A stretch of 64,000 nucleotides of DNA from Marinobacterium lutimaris (GCF_900108065.1 NZ_FNVQ01000007.1:124001-188000); one strand, 5' to 3'; counted from the stretch's first letter, positions 25,494-36,009 are shown. The notes: generated by a model not told the origin, from the sequence alone. Translations and numbers: made by a program.

Positions 25494-25904
25494 TCAGTCG
25501 CGAATGGTCGGGAAGGCGGCAAAGGCTTTCTGCACGTCTGCAACCGGCAGGTTAGTGAGCTTTTTACCTATATCGCCGCGCAGGTGCCGGCGTACGTGAT
25601 CATCCATGGCGTCGCGGACCAGTCCGAGAAATTGCGGCGGGGCAGACAGGTAGAATCCCCTGATCTCGTTGGTGTCGACGGCATTACGAAGTTTGGCGAC
25701 GATATCGCGCGCGAAGCGTTTATCTTCGGTTTCGCGGGCGGATGTTTTTGTGGGGATGCTCGGGGCATCGGTCACCAGGTCGCTCTCTTTGACCCGGGCC
25801 TGGGGGTGTACCAGATTTGTCAGCTCTTCCAGTTCTCCGCGGGGTTTCTCCTGTGTATAAATCACTGCTTTCGACGCATCTGCAACGACTATCCAATCTG
25901 GCAT
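25494..25904 (-). CDS. Host-attachment-family protein (pfam10116 type)
   Basis: A 136-residue protein resembling the family named for an Agrobacterium protein required for attachment to host cells. It begins MPDWIVVADASKAVIY, a strand-loop typical of the family, and ends with a fold-related stretch RRHLRGDIGKKLTNLP. I take ATG 25904; the frame is open further upstream but the added 77 residues look non-coding. The true biochemical role of the family is unknown, and many members occur in free-living bacteria. It is a single gene with a terminator beyond its stop. Confidence 0.75.
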   Translation of the reverse strand: MPDWIVVADASKAVIYTQEKPRGELEELTNLVHPQARVKESDLVTDAPSIPTKTSARETEDKRFARDIVAKLRNAVDTNEIRGFYLSAPPQFLGLVRDAMDDHVRRHLRGDIGKKLTNLPVADVQKAFAAFPTIRD

Positions 25905-26329
25905 AACACACCTCTTCTTCTGGGGTTGGCTTGTTGGTTTACGAGTGGGCCGCTTGCGGCCGAGATTCCTTTCCTTCAAAGGGCTATGTGTAGGAAATAA
26001 GACCCCGCGATGCGGTGTTAGATCCCTACAGCCTTCTATATGTTTAGACCAACTCGGCGTTTCCGACCTATCCTCGCGTTCGTTTGTGCGCGCTGATGAG
26101 GCGAAATCGCACCAGCGTGGTGAGCAATTGGGCAAGGGTTTTTCTAAGTTGCTGATTTATAATGACGCTAACGCTGGCATACCTGCTGCATCAACTCTGC
26201 TGTATCATCACACGCTGTTTCGCCCGGGCTTACCGGCCAAAAGGGTGAAATTCAGGTGGAGAATCCAAAAGATTCTTATCCACATCACATTTTCGGTTCG
26301 GACCGCCACAAGCGGAGGGAGTCGTACAC
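25905..26329. other. Intergenic region, no gene seen
   Basis: This 425-bp divergent gap must hold promoters for the host-attachment gene and the YitT-like gene. The open frames crossing it have no homology pattern I recognise. I see no RNA gene, repeat or clear operator. Confidence 0.5.
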
Positions 26330-26929
26330 ATGGTTACTACACATCGCTGGCTTTCCATTCTGGAAGGCTGTCTGCTCGTTGCCTTGGGCATACATCTACT
26401 TGAAGCCTCGGGTCTGCTGATCAGCGGTACCGCGGGGATGGGCCTTATTCTTAAACAGGTCACCGACCTGAGTTTCGGTCAGCTGTTTTTTCTGTTGAAC
26501 CTGCCGTTCTATCTGCTGGCCATACGCTGCCTGGGCTGGGCGTTTGCCTTGCGTACCTTTGTGGCAGTCAGTATTTTGTCGGGGCTGTCTGAGCTGATGC
26601 GGCTCTGGGCTGACTTCAATATGCAGGAGCCGGTCCTGGCGGCCGTACTGGGCGGCATGCTGGTGGGCTTTGGCCTGATTATCCTGTTCCGTCATCATGC
26701 ATCCCTGGGCGGTGTGAATATCCTGGCGATCTTTTTTGAAAAACGGTTCGATATCCATGCCGGGAAAACGACTCTGGCCTGTGATCTGCTGATCGGGGCC
26801 TGCGGCTTTGCGGTTTATTCACCGGTGCAGATGGCCTGGTCGCTGGCGGCGTTCCTGGCGCTGAGCTCAGTCGTTGGGCGCTATCATCGGCCACCGCGCT
26901 GGGCAAGGGTGCCTCAGCAAGTGGGATAA
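26330..26929 (+). CDS. YitT-family membrane protein
   Basis: A 199-residue inner-membrane protein with about five hydrophobic segments. The pattern ISGTAGMGLILKQV near residue 30 and the later GLIILFRHHASLGGVNILAIFFEKRF segment fit the YitT/DUF161 family, whose N-terminal domain has five helices. The larger relatives carry an extra C-terminal DUF2179 domain, which is absent here. Family function is not established. It stands alone before trpB, 101 bp away, and there is no sign that the two genes work together. Confidence 0.7.
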   Translation: MVTTHRWLSILEGCLLVALGIHLLEASGLLISGTAGMGLILKQVTDLSFGQLFFLLNLPFYLLAIRCLGWAFALRTFVAVSILSGLSELMRLWADFNMQEPVLAAVLGGMLVGFGLIILFRHHASLGGVNILAIFFEKRFDIHAGKTTLACDLLIGACGFAVYSPVQMAWSLAAFLALSSVVGRYHRPPRWARVPQQVG

Positions 26930-27030
26930 AACAGGCTAACCGATTGCTTTTACACAAAGGTTGGGTTGCTTCGACCTGTCGTTGATTTTATGTTGTCTTC
27001 ACAACGAACAGTCAACAGTAAGGCAGCGGT

Positions 27031-28230
27031 ATGAGTTATCTGAAGCAGTATCCAAACCAAGATGGTTATTTCGGCGATTTCGGCGGTGCTTTTCTGCCGC
27101 CGGAACTGGAGTCCCAGTTTGCCGAGATCAACAGGGCATATCTGGCGCTGGGTCGCTCGGCGGATTTTCTCAATGAGCTGCGTTATATCCGCAAGCACTA
27201 CCAGGGGCGCCCAACGCCGGTTTCTTACGCCCGTAACCTGAGCCGCGAAACCGGTGCCCAGATTTACCTCAAGCGTGAAGACCTGAACCACTCCGGCGCT
27301 CATAAGCTTAATCATTGTATGGCCGAAGCGCTGCTCGCCAAGCACATGGGCAAAACCAAGCTGATCGCCGAAACCGGTGCCGGCCAGCACGGCGTGGCGC
27401 TGGCCACTGCGGCCGCCTACTTCGGCATGGAATGCGAGATCCACATGGGCGAGATCGATATCGCCAAGGAAGCGCCCAACGTTACCCGCATGAAGCTGCT
27501 TGGCGCTGAAGTGGTGCCGGTAGGCTTTGGCGGTCGCAGTCTGAAAGAGGCAGTGGATTCCGCGTTCCAGTCCTATCTCGGTCAGGCGGAAACGGCGCTG
27601 TTCGCCATCGGTTCGGTGGTCGGTCCGCATCCCTTCCCGCTGATGGTACGAGACTTCCAGTCCGTGATCGGTACCGAAGCCAGGGAGCAGTTCCTGGAAC
27701 TGGTGGGCGAACTGCCGGATCAGGTCGGCGCCTGCCTCGGTGGCGGCTCCAACGCCATGGGTATCTTCAGTGGTTTTATTGATGACGAAGGCGTCAGCCT
27801 CAACGGCGTCGAGCCCCTGGGTAAGGGCACCAAGCTTGGTGAGCACTCCGCCACCATGACTTTCGGCAAGCCGGGCATGATCCACGGCTTCAAGTGCCTA
27901 CTGCTGAGCGATGAAGAAGGCAACCCGGCTCCGGTGCACTCCATCGCTTCTGGCCTGGATTATCCGGGCGTAGGCCCTGAGCACTCCTTCCTGAAAACCT
28001 CCGGCCGCGTGAATTACCATGCCATCAGCGATGATGAAACGCTGGACGCTTTCTACAAACTGTCACGTATGGAAGGGATCATCCCTGCGCTTGAGAGTGC
28101 TCATGCCGTGGCCTGGGCTATGAAGCATGGCCGCGAGAATCCTGGCGAAACCATCCTGATCAACCTGTCCGGTCGTGGTGATAAGGATATCGATTACGTC
28201 GCTGACAACTTTGGCTTTGAAGGAAGCTGA
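27031..28230 (+). CDS. trpB: Tryptophan synthase beta chain, stand-alone
   Basis: A 399-residue PLP enzyme of normal TrpB length. The PLP lysine is K92 in HSGAHKLNH, the catalytic glutamate is E114 in [11 protein letters not shown], and the PLP-phosphate loop is GGGSNAMG. The COMM region and [11 protein letters not shown] are present. It would condense indole with serine. No trpA or trpF follows; a strong terminator ends the transcript. The motif HSGAHKLNH, against HTGAHKINN in most TrpB proteins, and several other blocks are divergent. It could be the only TrpB, with trpA elsewhere, or a paralogue working without TrpA. Confidence 0.9.
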   Translation: MSYLKQYPNQDGYFGDFGGAFLPPELESQFAEINRAYLALGRSADFLNELRYIRKHYQGRPTPVSYARNLSRETGAQIYLKREDLNHSGAHKLNHCMAEALLAKHMGKTKLIAETGAGQHGVALATAAAYFGMECEIHMGEIDIAKEAPNVTRMKLLGAEVVPVGFGGRSLKEAVDSAFQSYLGQAETALFAIGSVVGPHPFPLMVRDFQSVIGTEAREQFLELVGELPDQVGACLGGGSNAMGIFSGFIDDEGVSLNGVEPLGKGTKLGEHSATMTFGKPGMIHGFKCLLLSDEEGNPAPVHSIASGLDYPGVGPEHSFLKTSGRVNYHAISDDETLDAFYKLSRMEGIIPALESAHAVAWAMKHGRENPGETILINLSGRGDKDIDYVADNFGFEGS

Positions 28231-28238
28231 CCGGCGAA

Positions 28239-28268
28239 GGGTGACAGCACCCGCTGTCGCCCGTTTTT
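28239..28268 (+). terminator. Rho-independent terminator after trpB
   Basis: GGGTGACAGC and GCTGTCGCCC pair over 10 bp with one G-T wobble and a 4-nt loop, followed by TTTTT. It begins 9 bp after the trpB stop. Confidence 0.85.
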
Positions 28269-28354
28269 GCTTACTGTCGCAGTATTAATACCCAAGCTAA
28301 GGCGATACACTTTAGTGGTTACTGTTATAGGCGCGATGCCTGGAGAACAGCTCA

Positions 28355-29275
28355 ATGGCATGGCGCTTGAGCGGCATAAGCAACCGACTTCTTTTTCTTA
28401 CCTCTGTGTTGATGTTGATGCTTCTGGCGGCAGGTCCGCTGAAGGCGGAGACTCGTCCACAGGACTCTGTAAGCATCAGCCTCGCCACCTATCCCTTTGG
28501 CGATGCGGCGAGCATCCACCAGGCGTTTTCGCCGCTGGCTCAGTATCTTGAAACGCGTTTGGGAGTCAGGGTTAACCTGATCGTGACGCGGGATTACGCG
28601 GAGCTGGCGCGGCGGCTTGATGAGGGAACCGTGGATCTGGCCTGGATCGGGTCAGCCAACTACGTCAGCACTTTCGATAGTGAGCGGCGCCCGCAATACA
28701 TTGCGACTTACCGTGAGCGCTCCAAGGAGAGCGGAGAGGTTCATGCCTTTTACCGTGCCGTCATACTGGCGCTGGCAAGCTCCGGTTATTCCGGGCTGGC
28801 CGATCTTCAGGGTAAACGATTCGGTTTCACCGACCCGGATTCCACCTCGGGTCATGTCTATCCCCGGATGATGCTGGAACAGCAGCAGATCGACCCGGAA
28901 CGCTTTTTCTCCGATACCTATTTTCTGGGCACCCACCGCAGCGTGATTGAAGCGCTGCTCGCTGGTTCTATTCAGGCGGGGGCGGTTTCCGATGGCACCT
29001 ATTACACCGCTATGGCGGAGCACCCCGGCGAGCTCCAGGTGCTGGCCTGGTCTGACCCTATCCCACTGGATGCGATTGTGGCGGCGTTTGATCTATCGTC
29101 GGAGACCGTCGATCAGGTGCGCCAGGCCCTGCTGGATATTGGCACTGGCGACCATCCTGTTAACCTTGCGATTCAGCAAAACCTTGCCTGGCCCGCGGCC
29201 GGTTTTGAACAGCGCTCCGCGGAGTTCTACCTGCCACTGAAACGTGCGCTTGCAGGACCTTCTCTGGAGCCTTGA
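28355..29275 (+). CDS. PhnD-like periplasmic binding protein, partner of a diguanylate cyclase
   Basis: A 306-residue exported protein. A long signal peptide ends near PLKA-ET (about residue 32). The mature part follows the PhnD/phosphonate-binding pattern: SISLATYPFGDAASI, FSPLAQYLETRLGV, DLAWIGSANYV and FGFTDPDSTSGHVYPR. No ABC permease or ATPase genes follow. Instead the stop overlaps the start of a membrane diguanylate cyclase. This arrangement suggests a ligand sensor that signals through the cyclase rather than an importer subunit. The ligand, perhaps a phosphate or phosphonate compound, is unknown. Confidence 0.85.
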   Translation: MAWRLSGISNRLLFLTSVLMLMLLAAGPLKAETRPQDSVSISLATYPFGDAASIHQAFSPLAQYLETRLGVRVNLIVTRDYAELARRLDEGTVDLAWIGSANYVSTFDSERRPQYIATYRERSKESGEVHAFYRAVILALASSGYSGLADLQGKRFGFTDPDSTSGHVYPRMMLEQQQIDPERFFSDTYFLGTHRSVIEALLAGSIQAGAVSDGTYYTAMAEHPGELQVLAWSDPIPLDAIVAAFDLSSETVDQVRQALLDIGTGDHPVNLAIQQNLAWPAAGFEQRSAEFYLPLKRALAGPSLEP

Positions 29276-30816
29276 TGAAGCTGGTAAGGCAGGTTCTTCT
29301 CACCGCGATTTTGCCCCTGGCTGCAGTGTTGCTGGCCGGCGTCTGGCTGCTAAGCAGCTCGGTCGACAAGCAGGAAAAGCAGATCCAGCAGGAGGATGAA
29401 CTGCTGCAGCAGGTTGTTCGCGCCCGCGTGATTAGCTTGCTGGGCAGTGTTGATGCGGCCAGTAAAATACTGGCGTTGAATCGTGAAGCAGTGCTCGCGG
29501 TGCGGGATCATAACGTCAATATCCTCTACGAGCTGGGCCGGCAATATGAACCGCTGCAGCTTAGCCGCATCACCTATCTGGATCTGCAGGGGCGGGTGCT
29601 GAGTCGTTCTGATGATCGCTACCGTTTTGGCGATGACCTCAGTAAACGCGATGAAATTAGCCAGTTGCTGGCCGATGGAGTGCAGGCCGGAGATCGGGTT
29701 GCCGGGCTTTTTCAGCAGGAGGACGGCCTCTATTACCTGATCGCCCGACCTGTGCTGCAGTATCAGGAGATTCCCATTGGCATCGTCGTCAGCCAGGTCA
29801 AGGTCACGCCTGAGCGACTAAAGCAGCTGGTGCTGGGGACCGGTGCAGATATTGAGATTCAGATCGGCGGTCAGCGTTTCTCATCGATTGATGAGCCTGA
29901 AGGTGCAGCAAAGGAAACGGTTCGGCGCGTTGTGCCGATGGCCTTTGGCGGTCGCAGCGCAGGCCTGGTCGTAGAAGAAGCGCAGCTTCTGCTCTGGCCC
30001 GATCGCGGCATCCATTCTGTGGACAGCCTGGCGCGTCAGTTGCTGGTTCTCTTCGTGGTGTTGCTGGTTCTGTTGCCGGTTCTATTGATGTGGATTTTGC
30101 GCCGCTATCTTCGTCCCTACGCCGAACTGGTTGAAGAGCTGCAGCAGCTGTCGGTGGGTAGTGTCGATCTGGGAGTGATCCGCAACAAGCTGGGGCGTGA
30201 TTTTTGCGACGCGCCGGAACAGGTGGGTCGTGTGGCTCAGGCGATCTCCGGTATGGCGCAGACATTGGAACGCCAGATGGATGAGCTTGAGCATCTGGCG
30301 GTCACTGACCAGCTCACAGGCCTTAAGAACCGACGTTTTCTGACCGCCTCGATGCAACATGCCATGGCGCGCATCTATCGTCACGGTGGGCAGATGAGCG
30401 TTCTGTTGATCGACCTGGACGAGTTCAAGCGGATCAATGACCGCCTGGGCCACGACAAGGGCGATGAACACCTGCGCAGTGTGGCTGGCATTTTCCGCGA
30501 TAACTGTCGCAGCAGCGATATTATCGCTCGCTGGGGCGGGGAGGAGTTCATGCTGCTCTGCCCGGACCTGGAGCTGGAAGGTGCCGGTGAACTGGCCGAA
30601 AAGCTCCGTCGGCTGGTGGAGGCGCAGCGCAGCAATGAGGTGAAGCTGATCGGCTCTGAGGGCTATGTCGGGACCCTGAGTGTTGGCGTCACCCAATGGC
30701 AGCCGGGTGAAACCACCGAACAGCTGCTGCAGCGTGTCGACAGGGCGCTGTACCGGGCAAAACAGCAGGGACGTAACCGGGTGGAGGTCTGCCAGCAGGT
30801 CGGAGCGTCGGCCTAG
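29275..30816 (+). CDS. Membrane-bound diguanylate cyclase (GGDEF)
   Basis: A 513-residue protein. One helix lies at about residues 8-28 and a second near 247-267, enclosing a periplasmic sensing domain of about 215 residues. A HAMP-like linker leads to a GGDEF domain. The active site is GGEEF, and an inhibitory RxxD site (RSSD) sits five residues before it, so the enzyme should make cyclic-di-GMP and be product-inhibited. The ATG overlaps the binding-protein stop (TGATG), with GGAG 5 nt upstream. Tight coupling suggests the PhnD-like protein binds the periplasmic domain and controls the cyclase. Confidence 0.92.
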   Translation: MKLVRQVLLTAILPLAAVLLAGVWLLSSSVDKQEKQIQQEDELLQQVVRARVISLLGSVDAASKILALNREAVLAVRDHNVNILYELGRQYEPLQLSRITYLDLQGRVLSRSDDRYRFGDDLSKRDEISQLLADGVQAGDRVAGLFQQEDGLYYLIARPVLQYQEIPIGIVVSQVKVTPERLKQLVLGTGADIEIQIGGQRFSSIDEPEGAAKETVRRVVPMAFGGRSAGLVVEEAQLLLWPDRGIHSVDSLARQLLVLFVVLLVLLPVLLMWILRRYLRPYAELVEELQQLSVGSVDLGVIRNKLGRDFCDAPEQVGRVAQAISGMAQTLERQMDELEHLAVTDQLTGLKNRRFLTASMQHAMARIYRHGGQMSVLLIDLDEFKRINDRLGHDKGDEHLRSVAGIFRDNCRSSDIIARWGGEEFMLLCPDLELEGAGELAEKLRRLVEAQRSNEVKLIGSEGYVGTLSVGVTQWQPGETTEQLLQRVDRALYRAKQQGRNRVEVCQQVGASA

Positions 30817-30930
30817 CAAGCATCCCGAGGGTCGCTCGTCCCAAACCGTCAGAGCGGATAATTAGGGCCTATAGCCGGGCGAGAGACCGGGCAGCGTGGT
30901 GCCGAAATCTTATTCAGGACGGGACAAGCC

Positions 30931-30966
30931 AAAAAAAAAGCCGGAGCAGATGCCCCGGCTTTTTTA
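30931..30966. terminator. Bidirectional terminator between the cyclase and valS
   Basis: GCCGGAGC and GCCCCGGC form an 8-bp stem with one mismatch and a 4-nt loop. It has nine A on one side and six T on the other, so it can end transcripts from both convergent genes. Confidence 0.85.
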
Positions 30967-30980
30967 GTTTTGCCTCTGGA

Positions 30981-33836
30981 TCAGAGCGCCTCAATCTTGG
31001 CGTACTGTTCCTGCAGCTTGGTCTGTGCTTCCTGAGAAGCGGCGATCTTCTCGCGCTCCTTGGCGACCACGGCTTCCGGCGCATTGGCGACGAACTTCTC
31101 GTTCGACAGCTTGCCTTCCACACGCTTGATCTCGCCGGTGAGGCGGTCGATCTCTTTCTGCAGACGCGCCAGTTCCGCTTCCTTGTCGATCAGGTCGGCC
31201 ATCGGTACCAGCACTTCCATCTTGCCGACCAGCTGGGTCGCGGACATCGGTGCGTCTTCCGGGTTGTCCAGCCAGGTCAGTGAGCTGAGTTTGGCTAGTT
31301 TTTTCAGGAACGCAGCGTTATCTTCCATACGACGCTTGTCGTCGGCGTCGCCGTGGGCGAACAGCAGATCCAGATCCTGAGACGGCGCGATCTTCATCTC
31401 GCCACGGATGTTACGCACACCGGCGATCACACCCTTGAGCCATTCGATATCGGTTTCCGCCTGAGCGTCGATCTTGCTCTCTTCAGCGACCGGGTAGGAC
31501 TTGAGCATGATGGTGTCGCCATCGGTGCCGGCCAGTTCCTTGATCGCCTGCCAGATCTCTTCGGTGATGAACGGCATGATCGGGTGCGCCAGACGCAGGA
31601 TCGCTTCCAGCACGCGTACCAGGGTGCGGCGGGTGCCGCGCTTGGCTTCGGCGGAGGCGTTGTCGTCCCAGAGTACCGGTTTGGACAGCTCCAGGTACCA
31701 GTCGCAGTACTGGTTCCAGACGAAGTCGTAGATGGTCTGCGCCGCCAGGTCGAAGCGGAACTCGTCCATATGCTTGGTGACGGTGCTTTCTGCGCGCTGC
31801 AGTTCGCTGATGATCCAGCGATCCGCCAGGGACAGGTCCACGTCGCCACCGCTCTGACCGCAGTCTTCACCTTCGGTGTTCATCTGCACATAGCGTGCAG
31901 CGTTCCAGATCTTGTTACAGAAGTTACGGTAGCCTTCCAGACGCTTCATATCCCAGTTGATATCGCGGCCGGTGGAGGCCAACGCCGCCAGGGTGAAACG
32001 CAGGGCGTCGGTACCGTGAGCGGCGATCCCTTCCGGGAACTGCTTCTCGGTACGCTTGCCGATTTTCTCGGCCAGTTGCGGCTGCATCATGTTGCCGGTA
32101 CGTTTTTCCAGCAGTTCCGGCAGGCCGATACCGTCGATCATGTCCAGCGGGTCGAGTACGTTGCCCTTGGACTTGGACATCTTGTCGCCGCTTTCGTCGC
32201 GGATCAGGCCGGTAACGTACACGTTCTTGAACGGAACTTGCGGCTTGCCATCCTCGTCCTTCATGAAGTGCAGCGTGAACATGATCATGCGTGCAACCCA
32301 GAAGAAGATGATGTCGAAGCCGGTGACCAGCGTATCGGACGGGTGGAATGTCTTCAGGCGGTCGGTATTTTCCGGCCAGCCCAGGGTACCGAAGGTCCAC
32401 AGCGCGGAGCTGAACCAGGTGTCGAGGACGTCATCGTCCTGACGCAGTTCGGTTTCCAGGTCCAGGCCGTATTTTTCGCGGGCAGCTTCGGCGGAGGCGG
32501 CTACATAGACGTTACCGGCATCGTCATAGAACGCCGGGATACGGTGGCCCCACCAGAGCTGACGGGAGATACACCAGTCCTGGATATCGCGCATCCAGGC
32601 GAAGTACATGTTTTCGTACTGCTTGGGTACGAACTTGATATCGCCATCTTCGACCGCCTTGATCGCAGGCTTCGCCAGGGTCTTGGCATCGCAGAACCAC
32701 TGGTCGGTCAGCATCGGCTCGATCACCACGCCACCGCGGTCGCCGTAGGGCACGGTCATATCGTTTTCGTCGATCTTGACCAGCAGGCCGGCCTCTTCCA
32801 TATCGGCAACGACCTGTTTGCGCGCCGCGAAGCGCTCCATGCCGTGGTATTTCTCCGGCAGGCTCGGGTCCAGTTCGTTGTTAACGGTGCCGTCGAAGTT
32901 GAACACCTGGGCTTCGTCGCGGATATCGGCGTTCAGGGTCAGCACGTTGATCATCGGCAGCTTCTGACGCTGACCTACCTGGTAGTCGTTGAAGTCGTGC
33001 GCCGGGGTGATCTTCACGCAGCCGGTGCCTTTCTCCATGCTGGCGTGCTCATCGGCCACGATGGGGATGCGGCGGCCGGTCAGCGGCAGCTCGATGAACT
33101 TGCCGACCAGGTTGTCGTAACGCTCATCTTCCGGGTTAACCGCAACGCCGGTATCACCGAGCAGGGTTTCCGGACGGGTAGTACCGACAACGATGTAGTC
33201 CAGGCCATCTTTGGTCTTTTCGCCATCGGCCAGCGGGTAACGCAGGTACCACATCTTGCCTTTGACTTCGCGGTTCTCCACTTCCAGGTCGGAGATGGCG
33301 GTGTGCAGTTTCGGATCCCAGTTGACCAGGCGCTTGCCACGGTAGATCAGACCCTGATCGTGCAGGCGGATAAACACCTCCTGCACCGCGTGGTAGAAAC
33401 CGGAGTCCATGGTGAAACGTTCGGTGGGCCAGTCGACCGAGTTACCCAGGCGGCGCATCTGACCGGTGATGGTGCCACCGGACTGCTCTTTCCACTCCCA
33501 GACCTTCTCGATAAACGCATCGCGGCCCAGGTCGTAGCGGCTCTCGCCGGTTTCGGCGGCCAGTTTGCGCTCAACCACCATCTGGGTGGCGATACCGGCG
33601 TGGTCGGTACCTACCTGCCACAGGGTGTTGCGGCCCTGCATACGGCGGTAGCGGATCAGAGAATCCATGATAGTGTGCTGGAAGGCGTGACCCATGTGCA
33701 GGCTGCCGGTGACGTTGGGCGGCGGGATCATGATGCTGTAGGCGTCGCCTTCACCGGAGGGCGCGAAGTAGCCCTTCTCTTCCCAGGTCTGGTACCAGGA
33801 TTTTTCAATCTCGTGTGGCTGGTAAGTCTTGTCCAT
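30981..33836 (-). CDS. valS: Valyl-tRNA synthetase
   Basis: A 951-residue class I aminoacyl-tRNA synthetase, the usual length. It attaches valine to tRNA-Val. The HIGH motif appears as HMGH in [13 protein letters not shown] (about residues 40-50). KMSKSKGN is the KMSKS loop. The editing domain lies between, with the [12 protein letters not shown] segment. The end is a coiled coil ([18 protein letters not shown]), as in other ValRS. I start at [18 protein letters not shown] 33836, and reject the longer frame to 33944. In E. coli valS follows pepA and holC; here those genes lie about 13 kb away on the same strand. Confidence 0.97.
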   Translation of the reverse strand: MDKTYQPHEIEKSWYQTWEEKGYFAPSGEGDAYSIMIPPPNVTGSLHMGHAFQHTIMDSLIRYRRMQGRNTLWQVGTDHAGIATQMVVERKLAAETGESRYDLGRDAFIEKVWEWKEQSGGTITGQMRRLGNSVDWPTERFTMDSGFYHAVQEVFIRLHDQGLIYRGKRLVNWDPKLHTAISDLEVENREVKGKMWYLRYPLADGEKTKDGLDYIVVGTTRPETLLGDTGVAVNPEDERYDNLVGKFIELPLTGRRIPIVADEHASMEKGTGCVKITPAHDFNDYQVGQRQKLPMINVLTLNADIRDEAQVFNFDGTVNNELDPSLPEKYHGMERFAARKQVVADMEEAGLLVKIDENDMTVPYGDRGGVVIEPMLTDQWFCDAKTLAKPAIKAVEDGDIKFVPKQYENMYFAWMRDIQDWCISRQLWWGHRIPAFYDDAGNVYVAASAEAAREKYGLDLETELRQDDDVLDTWFSSALWTFGTLGWPENTDRLKTFHPSDTLVTGFDIIFFWVARMIMFTLHFMKDEDGKPQVPFKNVYVTGLIRDESGDKMSKSKGNVLDPLDMIDGIGLPELLEKRTGNMMQPQLAEKIGKRTEKQFPEGIAAHGTDALRFTLAALASTGRDINWDMKRLEGYRNFCNKIWNAARYVQMNTEGEDCGQSGGDVDLSLADRWIISELQRAESTVTKHMDEFRFDLAAQTIYDFVWNQYCDWYLELSKPVLWDDNASAEAKRGTRRTLVRVLEAILRLAHPIMPFITEEIWQAIKELAGTDGDTIMLKSYPVAEESKIDAQAETDIEWLKGVIAGVRNIRGEMKIAPSQDLDLLFAHGDADDKRRMEDNAAFLKKLAKLSSLTWLDNPEDAPMSATQLVGKMEVLVPMADLIDKEAELARLQKEIDRLTGEIKRVEGKLSNEKFVANAPEAVVAKEREKIAASQEAQTKLQEQYAKIEAL

Positions 33837-33974
33837 TGGGTCCGTATCTCTGATCGTTTTGGCCGCTCGGATGGCTGTCTGACGCGGGCTGGGCGTAACT
33901 GATCGCGCTACTGTAAAGTACGCTGCGTTAGGCCTGTGGAGCACCGGGCGTCGGCAACTCGGTCGAAACCGGGC

Positions 33975-33980
33975 ATTATA
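33975..33980 (-). promoter_or_regulatory. Candidate -10 element of valS
   Basis: The minus strand reads CTGTATAATGC here, a perfect TATAAT, about 140 bp before the valS start. The -35 region is weak (TGTAAT at 17-bp spacing). This predicts a leader of about 130 nt. Confidence 0.45.
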
Positions 33981-34080
33981 CAGTCTGGGAGAGGTCGATT
34001 ACAGGGCCGTGACCCGGCTTGAAGCGGGCACAGAGCATCGCGAAAATGGGACCTAAACAGTTCAGAAACGGAAGCCGCTG

Positions 34081-35190
34081 ATGGATCAGGCCGAGCCTGG
34101 AATAGAACAGGGTGCAACAACGCGACTGCTCGGTGAGTGGACGCTGTCGCGGCACGCCCAGATCAAGCGCCTGCTGGCTCAGTCTCCGGTGCCCGAGGGC
34201 GATCTCTGCCTGAAACAGATCAGCGCCCTGGATACCGCCGGGGCGACGCTGCTGATTCGCTGGCTGGGTGTGGAACGGTTACAGCAGATCATTAGCAGCG
34301 ACACCGAGCTGCAGCCGGAGCGCAAGGCGCTGCTGGAAACCCTGACCCGCGCCATGGGCCGAGAGCCGGCTGCGCGACAGAAACCACCCAATGCGCTGAT
34401 TCAGGCGCTGGAGCTGTTGGGCCAGCAAACCGAGACCCTGGCGCGGCATTTCTGGCAGCTGAGCGGCTTTGTCGGTTACGTGCTGCAGACGCTGGCCACA
34501 GTGCTGCCGCGACCCTCACGCTGGCGCATGACGGCGCTGGTGAACCAGATTCATCAGACCGGCCTCAATGCGGTGCCGATTGTGGCGCTGCTCACCTTCC
34601 TGGTGGGCGCGGTGGTCGCCTTCCTTGGCGCCACGGTACTGGGCGAGTTTGGCGCCGAGATCTATACCGTCAACCTGGTGGCTTACTCCTTTCTGCGCGA
34701 GTTCGGCGTGATCCTGGCGTCGATTCTGCTCGCCGGGCGCACGGCCAGCGCCTTTACCGCCCAGATCGGTTCCATGAATGCCAATGAGGAGCTCGACGCC
34801 CTGCGAACTCTGGGGCTCAGTCCCATCGAGCTGCTGGTGGTCCCCAGGGTACTGGCGCTGCTGATTACGCTGCCGCTGCTGACCTTTGTGGCAGTGGTGT
34901 CGGGGCTGGTCGGTGGCGCCTTGGTGTCGGTGGTTTCGCTGGATATCGCCCTGAGCCAGTACCTGTCGATTCTCGCCGATGTGCCGCTGAAGCATTACCT
35001 GGTCGGTATGGTCAAAGCCCCGGTGTTTGCCTTTGTCATCGCGGTGATCGGCTGCATGGAGGGGTTCCGGGTCGGTGGCAGCGCTGAGTCCGTGGGGCAG
35101 CACACCACCTCCAGCGTGGTGCAGTCGATCTTTATGGTGATCCTGCTCGATGCCGTGGCGGCGTTATTCTTCATGGAGATGGGCTGGTGA
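34081..35190 (+). CDS. MlaE-type permease with an N-terminal STAS domain
   Basis: A 369-residue protein with two parts. Residues 1-110 form a STAS-like domain comparable to MlaB (note SALDTAGATLLIRWLG). The rest is an MlaE/YrbE permease with about five or six hydrophobic helices, including LREFGVILASILLAGRTASAFTAQIG. In E. coli these are separate proteins, MlaB and MlaE. The permease moves phospholipids or other lipids between membranes with the ATPase, MCE protein and lipoprotein that follow. The gene overlaps the ATPase start by 4 bp. It is divergent from valS. Confidence 0.88.
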   Translation: MDQAEPGIEQGATTRLLGEWTLSRHAQIKRLLAQSPVPEGDLCLKQISALDTAGATLLIRWLGVERLQQIISSDTELQPERKALLETLTRAMGREPAARQKPPNALIQALELLGQQTETLARHFWQLSGFVGYVLQTLATVLPRPSRWRMTALVNQIHQTGLNAVPIVALLTFLVGAVVAFLGATVLGEFGAEIYTVNLVAYSFLREFGVILASILLAGRTASAFTAQIGSMNANEELDALRTLGLSPIELLVVPRVLALLITLPLLTFVAVVSGLVGGALVSVVSLDIALSQYLSILADVPLKHYLVGMVKAPVFAFVIAVIGCMEGFRVGGSAESVGQHTTSSVVQSIFMVILLDAVAALFFMEMGW

Positions 35191-36008
35191 CGGACGAAGC
35201 CATTATTGAGGTGCGAGGCCTGAGTAACCGCTTTGGCGATAACTCGGTGCACGAGAATCTGGATCTGGATCTGTATCGCGGAGAGATCCTGGGTGTTGTG
35301 GGTGGCTCGGGTACCGGCAAGTCGGTGCTGTTACGCTCCATCGTCGGTCTGAACCGACCCAGCGCCGGTGAGGTCAGACTGTTCGGTCAGAACCTGCTGG
35401 CGCTGCCGGTGGAAGAGCGTTCACGACTCGAGCAGCGCCTTGGCGTGCTGTTTCAGGGCGGAGCGCTGTTCAGTTCTCTGACCGTGCGGGAAAACGTCGC
35501 GCTGCCGCTGATCGAGCATGCCGGTCTTAGCCGTGACGATGCCGAGGAGCTGGCGGAGGTGAAGCTGGCGCTGTCGGGCCTGGCGCCTCATGCCGGTGAT
35601 CTTTATCCCGCATCGCTGTCCGGCGGCATGATCAAACGCGCCTCGCTGGCGCGGTCCCTGGCGATGGACCCGGATGTGCTGTTTCTTGATGAGCCCACGG
35701 CAGGGCTCGATCCCATCGGCGCGTCCGATTTCGATCAGCTGCTGCTGACGCTGCGCAATGCGCTGGGGCTCACCGTGTTTATGGTCACCCATGATCTGGA
35801 TTCGCTCTGGACCGTGTGTGACCGTATCGCCGTGCTGTCGCAGAAACGGGTGCTGGTGGCGGATGCGCCGGAACGGGTGGCGGAATACCCGGACGATTGG
35901 ATACAAAGTTATTTCAAAGGTCCCCGTGGGCGGGCTGCTCATAGATCTTTGAACGAAAGCTCAGTAGAAAATAGCGCCGTTAAAGAGAGTGGGTTGCAAA
36001 GGAGCTGA
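35187..36008 (+). CDS. MCE-system ABC ATPase (MlaF-like)
   Basis: A 273-residue ATPase. Walker A is GGSGTGKS, the signature is LSGGMIKRASLAR, as in MlaF and TtgA-type proteins, and Walker B is VLFLDEPTAGLDP. The switch histidine lies in MVTHD. It would power lipid movement through the preceding permease. The start is a GTG overlapping the permease stop. The C-terminus carries an extra polar tail of about 25 residues. It is the second gene in a four-gene operon. Confidence 0.92.
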   Translation: MTDEAIIEVRGLSNRFGDNSVHENLDLDLYRGEILGVVGGSGTGKSVLLRSIVGLNRPSAGEVRLFGQNLLALPVEERSRLEQRLGVLFQGGALFSSLTVRENVALPLIEHAGLSRDDAEELAEVKLALSGLAPHAGDLYPASLSGGMIKRASLARSLAMDPDVLFLDEPTAGLDPIGASDFDQLLLTLRNALGLTVFMVTHDLDSLWTVCDRIAVLSQKRVLVADAPERVAEYPDDWIQSYFKGPRGRAAHRSLNESSVENSAVKESGLQRS

Positions 36009-36009
36009 T

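Noticed and set aside
31353-33902. An 849-codon open frame on the plus strand, antisense to valS
   Set aside because: It is the mirror of the valS reading frame. It shows no family motif, while valS on the other strand has intact HIGH and KMSKS motifs.
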